A stretch of 64,000 bases of DNA, from NCBI GenBank assembly GCA_039000515.1, contig JBCFYV010000024.1, positions 13,244,802 to 13,308,801 of the forward strand. The letters are read 5' to 3'. This document shows, in pieces, positions 1 through 11,275 of this stretch (the first letter of the stretch is position 1; every line of letters starts with the position of its first letter). Made by a program: the position numbers and the translations under genes. Under the pieces are notes generated by a model. That model was not told the origin of the DNA. It did not search any database and worked only from the letters and a program-made list of their open reading frames with translations. Source of the stretch: Timema cristinae (lineage: Eukaryota > Arthropoda > Insecta > Phasmatodea > Timematidae).

Positions 1-269
1 GTAGGATTGGGATGTGGTAAAAAAAGGAAACAATAATAAGTCCCACAAATGTTCCATTAATTGTCTATTTTTATATATTTTTGTTGTCTAAATTAGTACA
101 TTTTATTTCAACAATCCATTTTATTTAAATTGTTCATGTTTTATTTTAAATATTCCCCAATGGTATGGAGTATTAAGAGTCGTCGTGCCACTGTCTGAAT
201 TATCCGAGGTAAAGGTATTATTTTCTATTATTATTATATTTTCCTAGATTCTAGGAGTGGCGCCCAACA
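1..269 (+). repeat. possible LTR 3' end with primer-binding-like site
   Basis: The motif TGGCGCCCAACA at 258-269 resembles the primer-binding site that follows the 5' LTR of many Gypsy-type retrotransposons. It is preceded by AT-rich DNA with an (ATT)n run. No second LTR, gag or pol is seen downstream, so this is at most a decayed remnant cut by the window edge. A chance match is possible. Confidence 0.22.
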
Positions 270-3200
270 AATACACAATTTTATTCATCTTGACGTTAAC
301 TTTCATTATGTAAAAACATATTTGGAAGACACAGATACTATACTATATAGACATAAAAAATAATAAATTTTTTCACCTTATCTACGATAGGGACATTTTT
401 TAATGAGACTACCAATATTTTTATTTTTATTATGGCACTCATGATAAACAAGTTTGACACCCTGATCCAAGGACATTCAGGAGATTATTTCATAATTTAA
501 TAGTTGTATTTGGTTAATGTAACCATGACTGCCATAAAAAAAATCTTTGAGTGGTGTGTTAAAATACGACGGTGTTTGCGAAAGAAATATAAATCTGGTA
601 TTAGCCATCTGACCATCGACAAGAACCCTCTATATCTGAGTAAGCTTCTTTTGATGATCCAATATATATGTTTAGATCTACAAGTCAGATATTTTACCTG
701 CAATATTTATTTCCTTGTAATCGTCTGAATTTATCAACTTTCGCCATTTTCTTCAGATCTTTCTCCGGACATAATTTCTCAAATATTGAGCCATTACAAA
801 TTCAAATGCTTTCTTCTCACATTAATTTCTATGAAAAAACATAACATTCGTGAACATTAAATGTATAAATAAATACCTTAAATGTGAATCAGCCTTAAGC
901 TATATTTATCACTTAATTAACAAACTTATAAAATTAGTTAAATCAAGTGGTAAACTACCATATTAGCTATTACTTATGAGTTACCCCTGCAGTCATCTTG
1001 AAGATTCGATGTAACGCAGTTAAACTCCATTCAAACTTTCTTTTTATGCCACTCAATAGATTTAAATGAATAAAATTCATTAATTTTATTAAAGGGTTTT
1101 TTATTACAATTCCTTTATCACATTTAACTATACATAATATATTATTTTCAATAATTAAACGCTGTGATTATTTATTTATTAACAAACTGTTATGCTTTGT
1201 TGACATCGTAACGGCACACAAGCCATTTAATCGAAAACACTTTATATTTTGCTTTACACTGCTGTTCATGTTTTGAATTGCATGAATTGTATTGGGTCAA
1301 GATATTATCGTCAAAGGTTTTGAAATTATACTATAGTATTGTTAATCATATTGTATGACACTTCTACAATACACATAATTCAAGAGTTACACTTGTATGT
1401 TTCACATTATTAAAGTAGCATCCAGTAGAGTTGAATCCTAACTTCCAAATTCGGTGTCTACGAATAATATAGGGCACCTAGAAGACATCGTGTCTCTCGA
1501 CAACATACTGAGTATGGTAAGATAATTAGCAGGCACCCTACATATTAAATATAATTAATATTATTCATAGAAAATACATTTCCAAATAGGATATATTAGG
1601 TTAGATGGTCAGAAGCACTACCTAAAGATAGATAGGTAGAGTGAGGGAAAGACTATATTAATAGCTATTGAATATATGTTTTCGAAATGCCCAAAATATA
1701 AGTTTGTTTTACTTGACGTTTTTAGCCATAAATTAACATTCAAACTACCTACTCAAACATTTTAGACAACATTAGTTTATGTAGGGTGTACTTTCAAAAG
1801 CCATAGCTATACTTTTTGAAAATTATTTTGTTCTTAAGTTAATGTTTTTGACATTTTAATAACATTTTCGAATGCATATTTTAAGCTTTTAAGGTTATGA
1901 ACAACTGAACCCTGCCCATTAATAGCTTTTATATGAATATCTAATATGTTTTTGTATTTCGAAACAACAACCAATTTAAATATTATTTGCACCACAGGAT
2001 GCTGTATTATATCGCAATTGAATCTTCAGAAATATATTTACGGGTATTTCTCAGATCCTCTGTTATTGTTGTCAACGATAAGTGTTCTAACGCTAGTATC
2101 GTCCTTAAATAATGGTTGTTTCATACGTCATTATGAGTATTGATAATCGATTAACAGCTTTTACTAAACGAGTCGTAGGCTAGTTACGAAACATCACTCG
2201 ACAATAAACGACCACGGGAAACGACGGTTATCGAAAACCGTTATAGCTCACTAAGTCTTTTCAAGTTTCTTCAAATGAAAGGAAATTAACTCTCGAATGA
2301 AAATTCTGCTACGATAATCTCAGAATACGGAAAAGGAAATAGAAACTTTATTTGTCAAAAGAAAAATTGTCGATATCAAAGTTTTAATAACCTTTAACTT
2401 TAAAGTGTTGATTATAAGCTCGGTACGCGATTATTGCAGGTTAACTGATAAGTCAACAGCTAATCTATAGAATTAAAATAAATAACAGAATAACTATTTT
2501 GGTTAATATATGAATATCACAATAAATTAAATAGGCTAACACAATTAAAACCTAGTACAAATTAGAACTGTGTGTATTCTGAAAACTAAGTTAATACAAA
2601 CCTATATTTCAAATAATTATTTTATTATATTATTTTAAAAGGAAATATTAATAATTAACTACCCTGGTTTGATTCATACATAATTGGATTACAATGTGTA
2701 CCAATTAAAATAGAAATTCCATTTCATATTTGGAATTTGATGAGTATCTTTCTTGTTTAATGTTTTTCTGTTGAGTGTAGGGTAGCGTCAAAAATTATCA
2801 TTGTCTAAATTATTTTCAACATCATTTGAAAAAGATAAATTTATTTTTACTAAAAAAGAAATAAGACTTAAAAGAATTAGAATGATAGTCTTAGGTCACG
2901 TTTAACTAAACACGGAACATTTGAGTTTTATTCCAAAGCCCCTGCCAGCTACCTATACCAGGCAAATATTCATAGGAAGAGCCTTATTTGACAGTTAGAA
3001 AAGTGACTAGTTATATCTTCTCGTACTCGTATATCAAGTCATGTGGATCATCAGCTATTACTTTTTATAGACATTATCAATACCTATAAAATAACACTAA
3101 TAAAACCAACAAAAATTTCGTGAACGTTCTCTAAAAGACCCTTCTAGTGAAAGTTAGACTGTTTATGGATTGTCTCTCAATAAATATGGTGAGATCATAC

Positions 3201-3984
3201 AACCGTAACTATATGGGTATATTCGTAGTCACTCGGCCTTGTGACGTAACCTTGTCAAATGTATTAAACATAGGGTTAAATATTTATTAGTTTAAATACT
3301 CTTACCCTAATATAGGTTGCGTATAGGCTTCAAAGCATTATTTCTCAAACTGTTGTCCGGAGATGGAACCAGATTAAAATATATATATTAAGTGTCAGAC
3401 ATAAAACGTACAAGATTGACAGGCATCGTCCGCTAAGTCGAGCATAATAAAGTATGTTAAATAGCCATAAAAACCAAAATCAAGTACCCGAAAATTTGAG
3501 ATTGTATTGAGTTTTAGTATCTAGTTGAAATCGACTAAAGGATTTTTACGAAATTTAAAAAATTCTAGAACCAGGAATTTTTGTTTTTCCCTCGAAAATT
3601 CTAAGTTTGGTTAATTTTACTCAGATTTAGCATATTGTTTTATATTAGATAGTGTACCCTAATATTGCCTTTAGTCTGATTTTTAAAAAATGTACAATTT
3701 AGATTAAATATATTTAAAAATACGAATTTGTGTAACTATAATTTTTATCACAAGTAAAAAATGATTCGGCTATGTGTGTATTTATGAGTCATAAATAGAT
3801 CTATTACGAAAATTACCCTTCAAATATTTCTATTACAAATATTGCTTTATATTAATCGAACTCGAAACAAACTCAATTTTTCAGTTAAACTTGATTCAAA
3901 CTTGACTTGAAGAGAAAAAAATCATATTTTCACATCCGTAATTTTAATGCTTAGTTTAAAAAAATGCATTAATAGATGGATTAA
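270..3984. other. AT-rich DNA, nothing recognised
   Basis: About 3.7 kb with only two short ORFs (504-728 and 1946-2143) that look like chance frames of AT-rich DNA. A run of paired CGAACTCGA / CTTGACTTGA motifs near 3858-3912 resembles one near 45785-45855 and may be a worn transposon end. No RNA gene or assignable repeat is seen. Confidence 0.5.
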
Positions 3985-4690
3985 ATAGACAATATTATAT
4001 TTGTTAATTACGGTTATAGCTGAAGCTAAATATAATATTATTTTTAATTGAAAAATGACACCTGGGCATGGGAATCAAACCTGGAACCTTTAGCCATGTG
4101 CGCCAATGCTCGAACCATCGAGCTATCAAGGAGATGTACAATTATTATAATTGTACAGTTGGCAGAATAAAGCCCTCCCAAGTCTAAGGGGGCTGCGTTA
4201 TCTGATGGCTAAATATCTTAATTGATCATTAATATTCAAACGACGATATCCACACGTACATCACAGACTCTGCCTTAAAAAAAGAGTGAAGAATGACCCT
4301 GGTTGCAGGACTACTCCTGTATAGCTTAATGGTTATATTATTATTATTATTATTATTAGCACCGCGTCTTACTACCCGTTCGGGTTATACGCACTTACGC
4401 TAATGTGTAATGGTAGGGTGATTGTGAGATGAAATGAAGGACCTACAGTTTAACGTGGAATCCGAACCACGGTGGAGGCCTGGCATTCCCCACATTCACA
4501 AGATGTCTTGTCAGAGGTGAAGGAAGGGTTTGGTAATCAGATAATCTTTGCCGGGACCTGGGATTGAACCCCGGCCGCCAGCATAGAAGTTTGACACCTT
4601 ACCCTAGACCACCAGGTCACCTAATGGTTATAGTATTCGCATACTAAGCCAAAGGTATCGGATTCTATTTCCGTGTCCAGGTTTAATTTT
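3985..4690. mobile_element. foldback tRNA-like element C1 (interrupted by SINE A1)
   Basis: A reverse-strand tRNA-like segment at about 4060-4135 (complement carries the GAATC-type box B and a GAGCATTGG-like stem) is followed by a centre of about 170 bp. A forward copy of the same unit then runs from about 4225 to 4690, split by SINE A1 at 4338-4621. The forward arm ends GTGTCCAGGT. Centre and leader match those of C2 (both contain GTTATCTGAT and CGACGAT), so the inverted arrangement is inherited and not a chance pair. The left flank (ATATTATATTTGTTA) also matches C3. Confidence 0.7.
4338..4621 (-). mobile_element. SINE A1, full length
   Basis: Family A SINE read on the minus strand: tRNA-like head at the right end (box A TGGTCTAGGG, box B GGTTCAATCC), body, shared 3' tail, then an (AAT)n tail at the left. 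It is flanked by an exact 11-bp duplication TAATGGTTATA (4327-4337 and 4622-4632). It sits inside foldback element C1, which is therefore older. Confidence 0.93.
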
Positions 4691-5134
4691 TTTTTATCTA
4701 AAATAATGTTCATTAATATAGTTTCCGGTTTCGACAAGGGCACAGGTGGTTGTTTACTGGTGCATCGAACGCATAAACAAGATGGTAATCAGCTATTGGG
4801 AAATGTTTGAAAATTAATATTTTATTTTGTATGGTTCTTATATGTTTAAATATATTTTTCAGATAATCACGCACATTGTTTGATTGTCGCCTATCTGGGA
4901 TATCAACATAGTCTACAACATGGATGAGATAGGGAGAAGGAATAGATCATTTAAATAAAATATAAACGTATTTTTGGGAAAGAATGGTGGGAATGGTAGG
5001 AATAAAAGCATCTCAAGTCACTAGGAAGTGGATCGAGCAATGATTTCCTGTCACCAGAAGAGAAAATACTGACATTCTTGTTCACGTCTCTAGAGGAGCG
5101 AGTAAATTTTATACAAAAATTGATATTTATACTA
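4691..5134. other. unassigned AT-rich DNA
   Basis: No gene or repeat recognised. A 65-codon reverse frame at 4951-5148 has no recognisable features. Confidence 0.4.
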
Positions 5135-5480
5135 CTATAAAGCCACACGGCTGACTAACTCACTCATTGATATTAATGTTCACCCACTTTCAGATAGCTA
5201 GAAACTTGAAATTAGGCAAATTTATATCTTTTAACTTGTAACTGACGGGAAAATTCCAAAAAGTTAAAAAAAATGTAATTTAAAACCCCAGAAAGAAAAA
5301 TGGCGTAGCAACTTTAAAGTCTGTGGGGACTTTTCTTTGGAGGTCTCTTGTGGCTAAACGGTAAGACCTATCAAAAAACTGCTCTGGAATTACATTAGTT
5401 TACATTCACCAGCAAATAAAACACCACTGGGGGTTTGGGGGGTGGAGCCCCCAACGAGCAAAGCCAGGTCAATATATAAA
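5135..5480 (-). repeat. short interspersed element with CAGT-type end, reverse
   Basis: The left edge has CTGACTAACTCACTCATTGA and the right part ends in GAGCAAAGCC next to a G/C-rich hairpin (GGGGGTTTGGGG...CCCCC). In the reverse sense these match the two ends of the element at 19131-19612 (GCTTTGCTCGCG at one end, CAGTCAGTCAG at the other). Such ends are common in arthropod genomes. I cannot assign the class. Confidence 0.45.
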
Positions 5481-5504
5481 TACATTAGTTACATTATTAA
5501 CCAG

Positions 5505-5700
5505 TTCCGGTGGTCGACTCTAAAGCTTCACACTCGCAATATACTGTGCTCTGGACTGCCAATTACTGACAGATTGGGGTTCGAGTCCCGGTCATGTCTA
5601 CTGAAGATTATTTTCACCTAAATGTCTTTCCAATCTCCCTCCACGTAAATTTGCGTGCACTTTTTATAAATTGAACTTACCTCATCCCTTAATCTGGAGA
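5505..5700 (+). mobile_element. SINE B copy, 3' truncated
   Basis: Family B head (TGGTCGACTCTAAAG region, box B GGTTCGAGTCCC near 5579) and body (CTCCCTCCACGTAAAT near 5636). It loses similarity before the shared 3' tail. Confidence 0.7.
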
Positions 5701-6401
5701 CTCAGGATGTACTAAAAATCCGTGGTTTAAAGACCTGCGACACCTTAGGCCTTTAACTTAAAATTATGAATAAAGCAGCCGAGACAAATAGAACGTCTTC
5801 CTCGTCATTAATTTTCAAGAACAAGTGCCTGCTCATGTGTGGACATACGAAAGATTTTCATCAAATCCTACCGACATAGTGAGGATATGTCCTTAACACA
5901 CCCGCGTAGTTAGTAACTTCGCCAGTTATTATTTTTTGATGTTGATTCCCAGCGTTAGTCGTAGGTAGGAGCCAACCAGTCTTGGCTAAACCATATTTTT
6001 TTGCGTTGGACAAAAAAAGAGGGGGGTTGGGGGGGAGTTGAGAGCGTGTGTGAATTTTTTTTCTTTTGATATTATATGAGTTATTTGTGAAGCCTTACAA
6101 GAAACTAAGGCATGGGTGCCTTAAACATATATTTGAACAAAATGTGTCTTCATAAAATATATAAAAGGATGGTTTCATGGTGATTAAAGATATCTTCATA
6201 TTACAATAAGGTTTAGATATGGGTCACACGCTGTACTTCAAAACAAAACATACACAGGTTTATCTTGAATTTAATTAGTTGAAAAATTACAATTTGACAT
6301 GAGAATTGAAGCAGAGAACATTGGCTAGGTACAATGAATTCACTCATCCGTAGTCAATTCTGCATTAAATGATGAGCTAAAGGTTACCCTAAACACATTA
6401 C

Positions 6402-6500
6402 GATTTTTGTATGGTCCAGTGGTCGAGCATTCGTGAGGTAAACAAAAGGTATTGGGTTCGATTCCCAGTTTTGGGAGTCATTTTTCAACTAAACTCATTT
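6402..6500 (+). mobile_element. tRNA-like repeat head (other family)
   Basis: TATGGTCCAGTGGTCGAGCA (box A-like) and GGGTTCGATTCCCAG (box B-like) are spaced as in a tRNA gene. The motif GTCATTTTTCAA that follows also follows the tRNA-like part of family C. It lacks a plausible full acceptor stem, so I read it as a tRNA-derived repeat and not a working tRNA gene. Confidence 0.5.
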
Positions 6501-6718
6501 AATTGAACTATAATCCCAACACAGTTATATTCATACAAAAATAAATGTCCTAGTGAATAATGAAATATTCATAGCTTAATTATATAAAATCCTTCGCCTT
6601 ATAGGTATAAATTTTATTTTAGATTATGGTTGGACTCAATTGATAGTATTCTCCTGTTTTACTCCTGTTCCTATTCAAATGGACTGATGTTTGGGCATGA
6701 AAATGTGTTGTTTGTTTT

Positions 6719-6752
6719 TAGCACTGCGTCTTACTACCCGTTCAGGCTATAA
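6719..6752 (-). mobile_element. SINE tail fragment (A/B type)
   Basis: Only the shared 3' tail is present in reverse (AGCACTGCGTCTTACTACCC), followed by unrelated sequence. This is a severely 5'-truncated SINE copy. Confidence 0.6.
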
Positions 6753-7559
6753 GCTAAAATGGCTTTAAATAACAAAGTTTTCTGCAGAATGAAGAAGACT
6801 TATTATAAAGCTCTGGCTTTGAGACCAAGAAATTTACAAAAAAGTACAGTAAAATGCTAGTCTGCATACTGCAGAAGTCTATTATTCGAAAGCCCTAGTA
6901 TTGAAAAGAACAATTTCTAACCAAATTGGAGAAGCTATGAAGATGACAACTTTGAGTTGAGGGGGAGATAGATAGCTCCTGCTATCAGATAGCACTTACT
7001 AAGAAGTAAATTTACCAAGTTTAAAATTTAATTAAAATTTTGCCACGTTAGGGTCCAGATAAAATAATTACACACCAGCTTTTTTTCACTATTACTTTAA
7101 TAAAAATTAGATAATTTTTCCAAATTAAATTCTAACGAATTTTTAAAAACATTTGTTTCAAAAAAACCTAAAATAATATATTAATCACCTATTAAGAATA
7201 TTAAAATGTTATTGTTTTTATTAAAAATAGCTATTTTGTTTAATTTATTTGGACTATGATATTTTATTTAACTCGTTGGTATTATTTATTAGAAAGTATA
7301 ATATATAACATGACTGTGAAACTAAAACTCCAAAGCTAGCGCCATCATAGTTGTAACATTTTAATTAGGTTAAATTAATTATTCATAAATAATATTTTAT
7401 AGTAATATTTTATATGTTCTTTACATGTAAGATATTTAATATTTGACCTTAAAGCCACTATTTTTATAAATTATTGGTTGACACCGACTGATCATATAAA
7501 ATGAAATTTACTTCTAGATCGTGTACGTGTAGGTGCTGGTAATTTTTTTAAATTTTTGA
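6753..7559. other. unassigned AT-rich DNA
   Basis: No reading frame above 60 codons and no recognised repeat. Confidence 0.4.
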
Positions 7560-8090
7560 CGATATTGTTTAGTATTTTGAAAATTGAAAAATTAAACCTG
7601 CACACGGGAATCTAACCCGGGACCTTTGGCTTAGTACGCCAATGCTCTAACCATTGAGCTACCCAAATTTGTCTCGTGCCCAGGATCATTCTTATCTCAC
7701 ATTTTAAGGCACATATTTTAAGGCAGAGTTTATGATGGACGTGCGGAAATCATCGGCTACAAATATACAAGTACAAGTTAGTGTGCATGCAAGTGGCTGC
7801 AATAAGCCAACTACCGAGCCGAAGGTGGCTGGTTATCTGATAGCTCGTGATCTTAATAAAATCACACATTTGTAGCCGACGATTTCCGGACGTCCATCAT
7901 AGACTCTACATTAAAATATGAGTGAAGAATGACTCTAAGCACGTGACTAATCCTGGATAACTCAATGGTTAGAGCATTGGTTTACTAAGTCAAAGGTCCC
8001 GAGTTCGATTCCCGTGTCCAGGTGTCATTTTTCAATTTTCAGAATATGATATCTAGATAGAGTAATCCTCGCTAAAAAGCATAAATAATA
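7560..8090. mobile_element. foldback tRNA-like element C2, best preserved
   Basis: Left arm, reverse: tRNA-like segment at about 7595-7665 (complement has box B GGGTTAGATTCCCGTG) plus a leader to about 7770. Right arm, forward: leader from about 7868 (TTTGTAGCCGACGATTTCCG), tRNA-like segment at about 7952-8022 (TAACTCAATGGTTAGAGC as box A; GAGTTCGATTCCCGTG as box B), then a tail through about 8090. The arms are inverted copies over roughly 180-200 bp around a centre of about 100 bp, so the transcript could form a long hairpin. Confidence 0.8.
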
Positions 8091-8122
8091 GCTTTAGCTA
8101 TTTGATTCATTAATAAGGCATA

Positions 8123-8365
8123 GAGGCGGCCGGGGTTCAATCCTTGGTCCCGGCAAAGATTTATCTGATTACCAAACCCTTCCTTCACCTCTGACAAGAC
8201 ATCTTGTGAATGTGGGGAATGCCAGGCCTCCACCGTGGTTCGGATTCCACGTTAAACTGTAGGTCATTCATTTCATCTCACAATCACCCTACCCATTACA
8301 CATTAGCGTAAGTGCGTATAACCCGAATGGGTAGTAAGACGCGGTGCATAATAATAATAATAATA
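8123..8365 (+). mobile_element. SINE A2, 5' truncated
   Basis: Family A from just before box B (GGGGTTCAATCC) through the shared tail and (AAT)n. It is flanked by a 13-bp duplication with one mismatch (TTAATAAGGCATA at 8110-8122, TTAATTAGGCATA at 8366-8378). Confidence 0.9.
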
Positions 8366-8880
8366 TTAATTAGGCATATAAAATATTCCAAGAAAATAAG
8401 CAACACCATCTTATGAAATCTTGTCTCCGAGACATTATTTTATACTTGAACAAAGGAGTCCTTAGATTTTTTTTCCCCACCAGTATAATTAACGTGAATA
8501 GGCCTACAAAGGCAGGCATACTTGATGCTTTGTCATGCTTAGATATTTTAAAATCATAAATCAATCTAATTGGCATGTCTCATGGGGAAAATATATATTT
8601 TAAAAAAATGTAAGGACCTTTCCCATTTAATAAAGATTTCATTTCAACCTTTGTCACTTAATGGAGGTTTTCCTTATATCAATCATTATTAAATTTTATA
8701 TGACGTTGATGTGCCGTGCATTTCAGAAAAATATACTCTACGAGAGGGTAAATTGATTCGAAAACTTAAATTATCTCGTCTCTTTTCTCTAAGAATAGAG
8801 GTTCAAACATTTTTGAATAAGGCTACTTTTATAATTATTGTATTCATTTATGACAGTGCACAACCCTTACTGCTAAAAAT

Positions 8881-9070
8881 GCCTCGACTATTATGCTAGA
8901 CTGCCGATGATGAAGAGATTGGGGTTGAAATGTCGGTCGGATGTACTGTAGGTGTTTTTTTTCACTCTATATATGCAAATGTGGGTACACTTCCTCTAAA
9001 TATAGCCTTCCTAATTCCTAAAACTATTAGCGTTATTAGTACATAAGCGTATAACCCGAACGGGTGCTAA
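8881..9070 (+). mobile_element. SINE B copy, 5' truncated
   Basis: Family B from the CTAGACTGCCGATGA region, with a worn box B, CTCTATATATGCAAATGTGG and the shared tail CGTATAACCCGAACGGGT. It lacks GACGCGG before the 3' end. Confidence 0.75.
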
Positions 9071-9391
9071 AAGAATATATATGATGATGCAAAATGTTCC
9101 AATCTCTTTAAATAACCAAAAGTTTTCCACTACAATCCAGGTATGTGTCGTCACGTAAAAATCATGTTAAATGCAGATCCTAGAAATTTTATTAAAAAAA
9201 CACTTTGCAAAATCAGTGCCACGTTTATACAAACAGGGTTTCCGTATCCTCTGATTCAGTAGCCGCGGTTTACGGCTGCCCAATTTCATTTATTTTTAAT
9301 TAAAGAAGAAAATAGTTTATAAATTTCAAACCAAGAGCAAAGCGAGAACCGGTCGTACTATCAGCAGCACAAACGCTCCTACTGTCTAGTA
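9071..9391. other. unassigned DNA
   Basis: About 320 bp between a SINE and a hAT element. Nothing recognised. Confidence 0.4.
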
Positions 9392-9802
9392 CAGGGTCTC
9401 CAAACCTATGCCCGCTTGTGCCTTTTGCGTCTGCCCACAGCTGAAATGTTATTGACTTATAATTTTAATCAGTCACTTTTCCTACAAAAATAAAGTTTTT
9501 TTCTTATCTCCAGGTATGCTGTTCTCAAGAACTTTGTGATTGAAAGTTCCCCTCTTTCCAATCTCTCCCTCTCATTCCTCTTTTTTTTTACCGTCTCAGT
9601 TACAAAGTGTACTACTTGGAACCACTGTAGTTTCAAGCTGAATAGTTTTGTTTTTTCCTAATCTCAAAGACCTACCCCCTTGCATCATTCTCTTCACACT
9701 AATATCATGCCAATACTTCCTATTTCCTTTGTAAATATATTGACATGGTTCTACCCAGCTTTGTTGCCTGAATAAACACAGAATATAATATATAATATAT
9801 AT

Positions 9803-9835
<33 letters not shown>

Positions 9836-10191
9836 TAAAAATGTACTCAAGCACCAAAATGGTGGTGAGTAGTTAAATAGTTCCTTGTGTCTTTATTTTA
9901 GTCTTATTAAAACCGCAAATAGTAGTTTTTGAATTTATTTTTTGTCAACTTAGAGGGGGTTGAGCCCCCCTCGCCCCCATATCTACAGCCTTGAGTACTA
10001 CCCACAACCACAAGTAACATCACAATCGCTGTTGGAAATCAACATGGCAGTTGACCGGCCGTGTGTATAGCATTGAGGTTGACCTTGAGCCTGGCTGGAG
10101 TTAGTAAATTTGACTTAAAAAAGTAATTGGTGCCCGCCGCACTAACGTTAATTTTGAATGTGCTAAGGTACAAAAAGGTTGGGGACCTCTG
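9392..10191. mobile_element. 800-bp non-autonomous hAT element
   Basis: Imperfect terminal inverted repeats: left CAGGGTCTCCAAACCT, right complement CAGAGGTCCCCAACCT. Flanking 8-bp duplications differ at one base (GTCTAGTA at 9384-9391, GTCTAATA at 10192-10199) and have TA at the centre. Length, 8-bp duplication and CAGNGGTCCCCAACC-type ends fit hAT. No transposase is visible. An 84-codon reverse frame at 9596-9850 runs through the TA microsatellite and looks non-coding. Confidence 0.8.
9789..9835. repeat. (TA)n microsatellite
   Basis: About 47 bp of alternating TA with two breaks, inside the 800-bp hAT element. Confidence 0.95.
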
Positions 10192-10201
10192 GTCTAATAC
10201 A

Positions 10202-10240
10202 TTACTCGACTCATCATCATCATCATCATCATCATCATCA
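10202..10240. repeat. (TCA)n microsatellite
   Basis: About 13 TCA units just outside the right end of the 800-bp hAT. It explains the aspartate and serine runs in frames on both strands here, which are not genes. Confidence 0.95.
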
Positions 10241-10476
10241 GTGATCGTCATAACAACAATAATGGAGAATAGTAAGTACACTGTAGTTTACAGTACACGT
10301 TATTATTACTTTATTTAATGTTGGTAACGTCTTACTGTGAATAGTTTACCGTGTTTATGAATGTTTCATGAATATCTCGTTATATAATAGTTCTGTATTA
10401 TCCGTGGTTTCACGTAACCACGGTAGATCCAGGAACGTATTACCCGTGGATATGGGGGCCCTACTATACCCTCTTA

Positions 10477-11229
10477 GGCCATGTGTACGCAGCCAACAAA
10501 TTTTCTTAACCCTTTTTTGGTCGTTACCTTTCTGTCTAGCAATTGCACAGCAACAGATTAACGACAAAACAGTCGCGTCGTTGGTGTGTGTTTTCGCAAG
10601 ACACATATTGTTGCCAGGAATAACAAAAGTTATATTACGTCTGGAATCATAGTGGACGTAGTAGAAGTAGGTGCTATTTTTACTCTTGTAACCTGCAATA
10701 GAAAACGACGATGACATGAACGTCAATTCTATGTACACCATTTACAGTGAAAGACTCTCAATTGGAAAGTTTTGTACAAGTTTTGAATGCTATAGGAATT
10801 ACTCCGATAAGTTTTTTTCCTACTTTAGAATGAATGTTTCCAGTTTTGATGAACTTTTGACTCTAGTTGGAGAATCAGTTTCTTGGCAGGACATCATTTG
10901 GATAAGGAGCACGATCAAACGATTGATTTGTGGACTGTATGCAGTATTTGTTACAAACATAGACTGAAGTCATGGACTGGTCCAAAGACAATCTGGTGAG
11001 CAGCGACAGAATTGAGCCGGTGTATTCGGCTCCATTTGTTTGCACTGGGCGCATCCTAGTCTTGGACAAAGAAGTCGTTCAATGTTGTGACACTCCACAA
11101 CTCTTATCAAATGCCACAACACGGCTTTGTCGTGTCGTTGCCTGTGTACACATTTACATTCAAACTTATTGAACACATTGTAACGACGAAAAAGTGTTTA
11201 GACAGTTTTTCGACTGTGTACACATAGCC
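10477..11229. mobile_element. PIF/Harbinger-like element with transposase piece
   Basis: Left end GGCCATGTGTACGCAGCC and right end (complement) GGCTATGTGTACACAGTC form inverted repeats of about 18 bp. TTA precedes the left end, as expected for Harbinger TWA target duplication, but the right flank does not show it clearly. The element contains the transposase fragment at 10717-10965. Confidence 0.55.
10717..10965 (+). pseudogene. Harbinger transposase fragment
   Basis: The forward frame contains FFSYFRMNVSSFDELLTLVG. This matches the N-terminal region of HARBI1-type PIF/Harbinger transposases, where an FR-M motif and a LL-LVG helix precede the DDE nuclease core. In active proteins the core is far longer; here the frame stops after 83 codons and no DDE residues are visible, so this is a short remnant. 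It lies between inverted repeats about 750 bp apart, which suggests an internally deleted, non-autonomous element. The family assignment rests on motif recall, not on a search. Confidence 0.6.
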
Positions 11230-11275
11230 AGGACAATACATGTTCTTCTTCATCATTATTATAATAATAATTAAC

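Noticed and set aside
7952..8022. Functional tRNA gene
   Set aside because: Boxes A and B are present, but the same sequence recurs in inverted pairs with a fixed leader and tail, so it is the tRNA-like part of a repeat.
10039..10281. Reverse frame with a run of aspartates
   Set aside because: The run is the (TCA)n microsatellite read in reverse. The matching forward frame has a serine run for the same reason.
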